From assembly GCA_029216955.1 (NCBI GenBank), contig JANAVB010002199.1:12476585-12540584 (forward strand): a DNA stretch of 64,000 nucleotides, in the 5' to 3' direction. Within the stretch, counting starts at the first letter, position 1. Each line of letters opens with the position of its first letter. A program made the position numbers and the translations under genes. Below the pieces are notes generated by a model. The model saw nothing but the letters and a program-made list of their open reading frames with translations. It was not told where the DNA came from and did no database searches. Source of the stretch: Iris pallida. Taxonomy: Eukaryota > Streptophyta > Magnoliopsida > Asparagales > Iridaceae. This document shows, one piece after another, positions 57,789 to 64,000 of the stretch.

Positions 57789-59780
57789 ATGGTGTCTTTT
57801 GACCCCATAGTTGATGAAGAAATCCTGCTAGGCATCAGATCAGGGAAAGCTTATCTAAAGGATTACCCGGAAGCTCAAGAGAATCCTGCTTCTTCTTCTG
57901 AGCCTGCTACAGTACAGCCTGCTTCTACTGAAGATATTTCTACTGCATCCTCACCGGTTGTAGAGTCTACTCTTCTCAAGCGGACGGTAGCTGACAAAGG
58001 CAAACAACAAGTCCGCTTCGACAAACCTTTGAAGAAGACATCTCCTTCTGGACTTGAAAACCCCTACAACTTTGATATCTTAGCTCAGTTAGCCAATACA
58101 TTGGCCTGGCTGTCAATCTTCGAGCTCTTACGCCTCTTCAAAGAGACTCGGAAAACTCTGAGTGAGGCTCTCATGCAAGCTGAAACCTGTTTAGCTCTTC
58201 TGAAGAAGCCGAAAGTAGAACCAATCTCTTGCCTCCATTGTCATAGTATGTTGGAGTTAATTCCAAACATAACTTTCACACAGGATGACATGTTGATGGA
58301 AGACAACAGGCACGACCGTCCTTTATACTATACAGGATATGTCGACTCGATGAAAGTCGATCGTATTCTAATAGACCCAGGGTCTGCTCTCAGCATTATG
58401 CCGAAGATAATGTTAGATGCATTGAAAATCCCAGTGCATAGTATCTCCAGTACAATTACCACCATTCTGGGGTTCAATCAGGGAAGGAGTAAACCTTTGG
58501 GCAAGGTTCGCCTAAAACTCCAAATAGGCAATCTTCGCACAAAGGTGACCTTCTATATCATCGACAATCATGGTTGTTCCTACAATGCTTTGCTGGGAAG
58601 ACCATTTCTACACGAGCATAACATTGTCCCTTCAACTCTCCATCAATATTTTAAATATGTTGATGATAATGGAGAAGTGCAAAAGGAGGTTGCTGATCTC
58701 TATCCTTTCAAAGGTGTCGAAGCATACTGCAACGACGCTCGTATGTACAAGGATGAATTCATGAAGGTTGTCCTGTCACTGGATACTGAAGAAGAGCAAG
58801 AAATAGTGCCCAAAGACACCCTTATCATTCCTGTCAAAGGACGTGTTTCTCGTCCTCAGTCTTCCAAGCCACTGGCTATTCACTTGCCAGTTCAGAAGCA
58901 ATCAATTGATGATCAAGATCAAAGGGAGCTCACCTCTTCTGAGCCGCTTGTTATCGATTTACGTCGTAACAAGGATAAAAAGTAGCTCACTTCTTCTGAG
59001 TCACTTGTTATCGATTTATCTCATAACAAGGACAAAAGGGAGCTCACCTCTTCTGAGACGCTTGTTATCGACCTCCATCGTAACAAAGCTAATCCTCCTC
59101 CACATTCTTCTTCTCTCCCTCTTGTAATCAATCTGACCAAGCCTGCTAAGGCTAAAGGTCCTGCTGTAAATATAAATATACAAATCAATAAAAAAGCATC
59201 TACTTTCCAGTATACTGATGTCATTTATCATGCTAAATGCTATTTTGTCATGTTAGATAGCTTTCAGTCATTTACAATGGGAGTTGTACAGTCTCTTCAA
59301 ACAAAAGTCTCATTTGAATACCCAGATAATTCATATCGTATTGTTCCCGCTCACAAGAAAGGCGAGAGTCCAATACTTTTTAGTAAAGGACCGGAACAAC
59401 AATTCAGCTATACAGATGACAGCAAAAGCAACGACACGGAGCATCTTCAGCTCCGTCGTTACAGTCAACAATCAAAAGACATCATCCGAAAAATGGGTTA
59501 CGACTTCAAGAGCGGCCTCAACTACGGTAAAGGACGGAGAAATCCTATCCGTACAACTGTGCCGAAAGGAAAGTCAGAGATGTACTACAGCAGGACCAAA
59601 AGAGGTCTCAGATATGCTTCTCCTCCAGTGTTATCCCCAGCAGGCTCTGAATCTGATAGTGAGGAGCGCTCTAACTCTTATGATTCCAGATCGTGGGATT
59701 CTGACACCAGTATCGGTCAAGTTCATCGATTGACTGTATCTTCTAACATGGTCTCCGTCAAACTTCCAGAAGGATATGAC
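57789..59780 (+). pseudogene. TAT2 protease and PR-RT linker
   Basis: NPYNFDILAQLANTLAWLSI, CLHCHSMLELIPNITFTQDD, then the protease KVDRILIDPGSALSIMPKIM, ILGFNQGRSKPLGK and NALLGRPFLHEHNIVPSTLH. The linker has DTLIIPVKGRVSRPQ and three tandem copies of ELTSSEPLVIDLRRNKDKK (58925-59090), the first ending in a stop at 58983. It goes on to YRIVPAHKKGESPILFSKGP, LRRYSQQSKDIIRKMGYDFK and SWDSDTSIGQV. The frame is otherwise open. Confidence 0.85.
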
Positions 59781-61427
59781 GAGGATATTGAAGAAAATCC
59801 TGAAACAGATCCTTGGGCTCAACGAATGGATACCCAATTGGAACTCCGATTCGAACAAAGGGAACCTCCTACCGAAGATCAATTAGTTCAAGTTGATGTA
59901 GGAGAGAACGGATCACCTCGTCTAATATTCATCAGCAAGAACCTTCCAGCGGCAGATAAACAAGAATTAATTCTTCTGATTAAAGAATACATTGATGTCT
60001 TTGCCTGGAGTTATGAAGATATGCCAGGACTAGATCCCAAAGTTGCTACTCATAAATTAAACATTCTGCCGAATGCAAAACCAGTCAAACAACAACAACG
60101 GCCTTTCAAGCCAGAAATGATAGACGCAATCGACGATGAAGTCAAGAAACTTATTGCTTGTGGCTTTATCAGAGAAGAGCAGCATCCTGATTGGGTAGCT
60201 AATGTTGTCCCAGTTCTAAAGAAAACTGGCAAAGTTCGAGTCTGCATCGACTTTCGGGATCTTAATGAAGCATGTCCAAAAGATGAATTTCCTCTCCCTA
60301 TTACGGATGTCATGATCGACAACACCTATGGGTTCGAAAGAATATCTTTCATGGACGGATTCTCCGGATACAATCAGATTCGGATGAATCCTGAAGATGA
60401 GAAGCATACTTCTTTTCGTACTCCTCGTAGAGTTTACTGCTATATCGTGATGCCGTTTGGTCTCAAGAACGCTAGTGCGACATACTAACGAGCCATGAGT
60501 ACCATCTTTCGAGATCATCTACGCAAGACTGTCGAATGCTATGTCGACGATATTGCTGTCAAGAGTCGTCTAAAAGAAGATCACATCCAAGACTTGAGAA
60601 CAATCTTCAATCTCATGCGCCAATATCAACTCAAAATGAATCCCACCAAGTCATTCTTGGGTGTCTCTAGTGGCAAATTTCTCGGCTTCATCATTACCTC
60701 TATGGGTATACACGTGGATCCCGAGAAGATCAAAGCCATTCAAGAGATGCGTCCTCCACGCAACCTAAAAGAGCTACGAGGATTCCAAGGTCGACTTGCA
60801 TACATCAGGAGATTCATTTCGAATCTGTCTAGACGCTGTAGACCATTCATTCAACTCATGAAGAAAGGTGTATCTTTCGTTTGGACTGAAGAATGTCAAC
60901 GAGCATTTGATGATATCAAGCGGTATCTCATAAATCTACCAGTCTTGGTGCCACCGATCTCTGGCATACCATTTTTAATGTATGTCCGTACTATGGACCA
61001 TTCATTGGGTGCTTTACTTGTCCAAAAGAACAAAGAAGGCCACGAACAAGCTATTTACTATCTCAGTCGTACTATGATTGGTGTTGAACACCGTTATAGT
61101 CTGGTCAAAAAAGAATGCCTAGCTCTTATGTTTGCTGTTCAGAAGACCCGACATTACATTATTGGTCAAACTATTCATGTCATATCCCGAGTCAACCCTC
61201 TTCGGGTACTGATGAAGAAGCCTAGCACACTCAACTCTCGGTTGGCTACATGGGCCATTCTGCTAGCCCAATATGACATGGTATATGTTCCTCAAAAGTT
61301 TGTCAAAGGTCAAGCACTGGCAGATTTCTTAGCAGCTCGTCCTGTTCCAGAGACGTCCAAGCTCTACGATGAAATTCCAGATGAGACATTGGAATCTGAT
61401 ACAATCTCTGAAGAATTTCCTACTTAG
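59781..61427 (+). pseudogene. TAT2 reverse transcriptase and first RNase H
   Basis: RT: YIDVFAWSYEDMPGLDPKVA, SGFIRE-like CGFIREEQHPDWVANVVPVL, IDFRDLNEACPKDEFPLPIT, FMDGFSGYNQIRM and VMPFGLKNASATY, a TAA at 60486 (Gln in TAT3), then the catalytic CYVDDIAVKS. Connection/RNase H part: FLGFIITSMGIHVDPEKIKA, LRGFQGRLAYIRRFI, YVRTMDHSLGALLVQ, YSLVKKECLALMFA, VISRVNPLRV and VKGQALADFLA. As in TAT3, the first RNase H lacks the usual first and third acidic positions. The stop at 61425 is a Trp-to-stop change (TWRLFF in TAT3). Confidence 0.9.
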
Positions 61428-63196
61428 CGTCTATTCTTTGACGGTGCATCCAGGATTGGACCCAATGGTGCCATTGTCGCAGGAGTTGGAGTTGTCCTTG
61501 TTTCTCCGGACGGGTCAGCTATTCAAAGAGCATATTCCCTAGATGAGCCTTGTTCCAACAATGTAGCAGAGTACAATGCTCTACTGATCGGCCTTCAGCT
61601 AGCCAAGCAACTTGACGTCGAGTATCTTGAAGTCTATGATGACTCTAAGCTGGTTGTTAACCAGGTTAGAGGGACCTATGAAGTTCGCCATCAAGATCTA
61701 GTACCTTACTTTGAAGCAGCAATCAACATGGCTACATCGTTCAAAGCCTTCTTTATAGACTATGTTCGTCGAGCTTGCAATACCGAAGTAGATGCTTTGG
61801 CCAATCTTGCAGCAGTCCTAGCTATCCCTATCAAAAGACAGCAAGTGGTGGTCGTCTCTAATCGGAAATTGTTCTGCGTCGAAAACAATCGTAATATTGA
61901 GTTCAGTAATCTTACTGAAGCCAATGTTATTTGTGAAGATTAGAGAGCTCCCTTCATCGACTTCGTAGTTCATGACATACTCCCTGAAGATCCCAAAGAA
62001 GATACGAGTATTCGTCGAAGGTCTCTACGATTCTACTACAATCGGACCACCAAGATACTCTATCGGCGGACTTATGACGGCCTACTCTTGCACTGTCTTG
62101 CTGGTGATGAAGTGAAGCAAGTATTACGTGAAGCTCACGACGGTGTCTGCGGAGCACATTAACCCGGTCCTAAGCTACAGGATCGCATCCGATGCATGGG
62201 TTACTATTGGCCCTCTATGGTTTCTGATACCATTGAATATGCAAGGAAATGTCGAGCTTGTCAAATCCATACAGATTTCATTCATCAACCGTCGGAATTC
62301 CTTCATCCGACCGCTGTATCCTGGCCTTTTGAAGGTTGGGGCATGGACATTATAGGTTCTATCAATCCTCCTTCTTCTAGAGGACATCGGTTCATACTAG
62401 CAATAACCGATTACTTCTTCAAATGGGCCGAAGCTATACCATTAGCTGAAGTCAAGACCAGCAGTATCATCAACTTCGTCAAACACCATGTCATTATAGT
62501 TTTGGTATACCTCGAAGAATCATCCATGACAATGGACCCCAATTTATCAGCCAGAAGTTTACGAGATTCTGTGATAATCATCGGATTGAAAATATCGCTT
62601 CGACAGCCTACAATCCTGCTGCTAATGGCTTAGCTGAAGCTTTCAACAAGACTATCATCAAGCTCCTTAAGAAGTTTGTATCTACTAACAAACAGAATTG
62701 GAGTGAAAAGCTTGGTGAATGTCTTTGGGCTTATCGGACTACGGTCCGTAATCCCACAGGTTTTACACCTTTTTCTCTGGTGTACGGTTGTGAAGCAGTT
62801 CTTCTTCTGGAACTTCAAATTCCTTCTTTAAGGATTTCCATTGCTAATGAACTCACTACAGAGAATAACGATCTTCTTCGACTTCAAGAATTAGAAGCGC
62901 ACGATGAAAAGCGGCTATTAGCTCAACAGCATATTGAGTTGTATCAAGCCCGCATCTCGAAGACTTTCAACCGCAAAGTTAAAGTCAGAGCCTTTCAGCA
63001 AGGAGAACTTGTTCTAACAGTAAGACGTCCTATGACTATGACTCATTCGAGCAAAGACAAGTTCGATGCGAAGTGGGAAGGGCCTTATATTGTCAGCAAA
63101 GTCTTTTCAAACGGAGCTTATCAACTTTCAGAGTTAGATGGTCGAGTTGCAATGATGCCTATCAATGGCAAATTCCTCAAGAAATACTATGTATAA
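61428..63196 (+). pseudogene. TAT2 archaeal-type RNase H and integrase
   Basis: Second RNase H: LFFDGASRIGPNGAIVAGVG, NNVAEYNALLIGLQ, EVYDDSKLVVNQ, EVDALANL; the acids are intact. Then a stop at 61941 (Trp in TAT3) and a stop at 62160 (Gln in TAT3). Integrase: REAHDGVCGAH, YARKCRACQIH (CX2C intact), WGMDIIGSI, then a 1-base frameshift near 62495-62505. The second Asp block and ANGLAEAFNKTI lie in the new frame, followed by LWAYRTTVRNPTG, the GPY motif KWEGPYIVSKVF and the end KKYYV at 63196. The frameshift is the only indel found in TAT2 pol. Confidence 0.88.
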
Positions 63197-63283
63197 ATGT
63201 AACAGAGATTTTATGTAAATAAGATCAGACAGTTCATAAATAAAGTTTAATTTTTATTTCATCATAAATGATGTTACATGATA
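63197..63283. terminator. Convergent 3' region between TAT2 pol and the small antisense ORF
   Basis: 87 bases rich in A/T with AATAAA-like signals on both strands (AATAAAGTTTAATTTTTATTTC). The TAT3 counterpart (44983-45068) has AATAAAATTTTATTT, an A/T palindrome usable on both strands. Likely shared polyadenylation signals; not proven. Confidence 0.5.
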
Positions 63284-63607
63284 TCAAGGAAGGTCGCTAC
63301 CATCCTTTTCAACATTGGGACGTGGACCACTGCCGTCCTTCTCAAAGACATAATCAGCAAAAGAACTGAGAACATCCTTGCTCGAGCCTACCAGAAACTT
63401 GCAAGCAGCCATCCTCATGGCCTTTTCCTCTTCAGTCTTTTCTGGTTCAAGCAGAAAGTTCAAGATATCCCGCGGTAGTTTGGGTACAGACGAACCTTCG
63501 CCTACTACTGCCTGCTTTGGCTGGACTGGATCGACAGGACGTTCTTCAGTGTCCACTTCAATCTTCGAAACAATTTCAGCCTTCTTGGTTGCATTTCCGG
63601 ACGACAT
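63284..63607 (-). CDS. Small antisense ORF of TAT2 (107 aa)
   Basis: An intact ORF, MSSGNATKKAEIVSKIEV to KDGSDLP. It lies between the end of TAT2 pol and the tandem array, in the opposite direction to the element. It matches the TAT3 version in length with no gap and at about 70% of residues. The C-terminal half (PRDILNFLLEPEKTEEEKAM, FLVGSSKDVLSSFADYVF) is best conserved and likely helical. There is no known motif, signal peptide or membrane segment. A TATA box lies 48 bases before the ATG and the ACGG-N5-CCGT array just before that, so it looks independently transcribed. It is one of the few intact protein-coding frames with comparative support in the window. The function is unknown. Confidence 0.75.
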   Translation of the reverse strand: MSSGNATKKAEIVSKIEVDTEERPVDPVQPKQAVVGEGSSVPKLPRDILNFLLEPEKTEEEKAMRMAACKFLVGSSKDVLSSFADYVFEKDGSGPRPNVEKDGSDLP

Positions 63608-63654
63608 CTTTATGTTGAAAAAATGGAAATGATCATTCCTTCCAGATTTCTGTT

Positions 63655-63664
63655 CTATTTATAG
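63655..63664 (-). promoter_or_regulatory. TATA box of the small antisense ORF (TAT2)
   Basis: Minus strand CTATAAATAGAACAGAAATCTG; the TAT3 counterpart reads CTATAAATATAACAGAAATCTG. Both sit the same distance from the start codon. Confidence 0.75.
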
Positions 63665-63700
63665 ACGGAGATTCTCAAAACAAAGAAATGACACATTCAT

Positions 63701-64000
63701 CTGACGGTTCGTCCGTTCATTATCATCATCTGACGGTTCGTCTGTTCAATATCATCATCTGACGGTTCGTCCGTTCATTATCATCATCTGACGGTTCGTC
63801 CGTTCATCATCATCATCTGACGGTTCGTCCGTTCATTATCATCATCTGACGGTTCGTCCGTTCATTATCATCATCTGACGATTTGTCCGTTTATTATCAT
63901 TATTTGATGGTTCGTCCGTTCATTATCATCATCTGACGGTTCGTCCGTTCATTATCATCATTTGACGGTTCGTCCGTTCATTATCATCATCTGACGGTTC
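63701..64000. repeat. TAT2 29-bp tandem array of ACGG-N5-CCGT units
   Basis: Ten full units and the start of an eleventh, each exactly 29 bp (starts at 63701, 63730, 63759 ... 63991). The unit is CTGACGGTTCGTCCGTTC followed by ATTATCATCAT. It runs off the window edge. On the minus strand each unit reads ACGGACGAACCGTCAG, matching the TAT3 consensus. Confidence 0.95.

Noticed and set aside
63701..64000. CRISPR-like array
   Set aside because: The 29-bp period is constant, but there are no unique spacers: the whole unit repeats, and the context is a plant retrotransposon.

Overview
The window is intergenic heterochromatin of a land plant, most likely an angiosperm with a large, repeat-rich genome. 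I find no confident host gene, rRNA or tRNA. Almost every base belongs to a Ty3/gypsy LTR retrotransposon or to something inserted into one. The plant assignment rests on chromoviruses primed by initiator tRNA-Met, on Tat-lineage elements with two RNase H domains, and on an antisense plant-mobile-domain ORF.

Left half (1-32508): chromoviruses (Tekay/Del-like). CV1 is an old minus-strand element. Its 3' LTR and pol tail lie at 1-4606 and its gag start at 25204-25878. CV2 (4612-25198, minus strand, 5-bp target duplication CGGAG) is inserted in CV1 and is complete but decayed. CV2 is itself split three times: by solo LTR S4 in its 5' LTR (20902-23797), by solo LTR S3 in its RT (14893-18559), and by a CACTA-like DNA element in the pol tail (about 6746-12404), which holds solo LTR S2 (7401-9941). 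A fourth solo LTR, S1 (83-3168), lies inside the CV1 LTR. All four solo LTRs have matching 5-bp target duplications. CV3 (about 26150-32508, plus strand) is a broken chromovirus that keeps PR-RT-RH-INT, a chromodomain-like tail and a 2.77-kb 3' LTR full of minisatellites.

Right half (32509-64000): three nested Tat-lineage elements. TAT1 (32509-36542, plus) keeps part of gag, PR and half of RT. At 36543 TAT2 is inserted in the same strand: 5' LTR 36543-37393, gag start to 38262, continuing from about 54.9 kb to the window end. TAT2 gag is cut by TAT3 (38263 to about 54.9 kb, minus strand). TAT3 carries gag-PR-RT-RH-aRH-INT in one 3000-codon frame interrupted only by eight stop codons.

The most interesting part is the antisense module between pol and the 3' LTR of TAT3, also visible in part at the right end for TAT2. 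It has (i) a spliced gene for a roughly 1430-residue plant-mobile-domain protein with a coiled-coil tail, (ii) a tandem array of ACGG-N5-CCGT quasi-palindromes, (iii) a TATA box exactly 48 bp before (iv) a 107-residue ORF whose 3' end converges on the end of pol about 87 bp away. Items ii-iv are conserved in position, spacing and protein length between TAT2 and TAT3.

The coding genes build retrotransposon particles (Gag), mature them (PR), copy RNA to DNA (RT, RNase H) and insert it (INT). Every copy here has stops or frameshifts, so none is expected to be autonomous. The antisense products may act on host silencing or on the element's own expression; that is inference.
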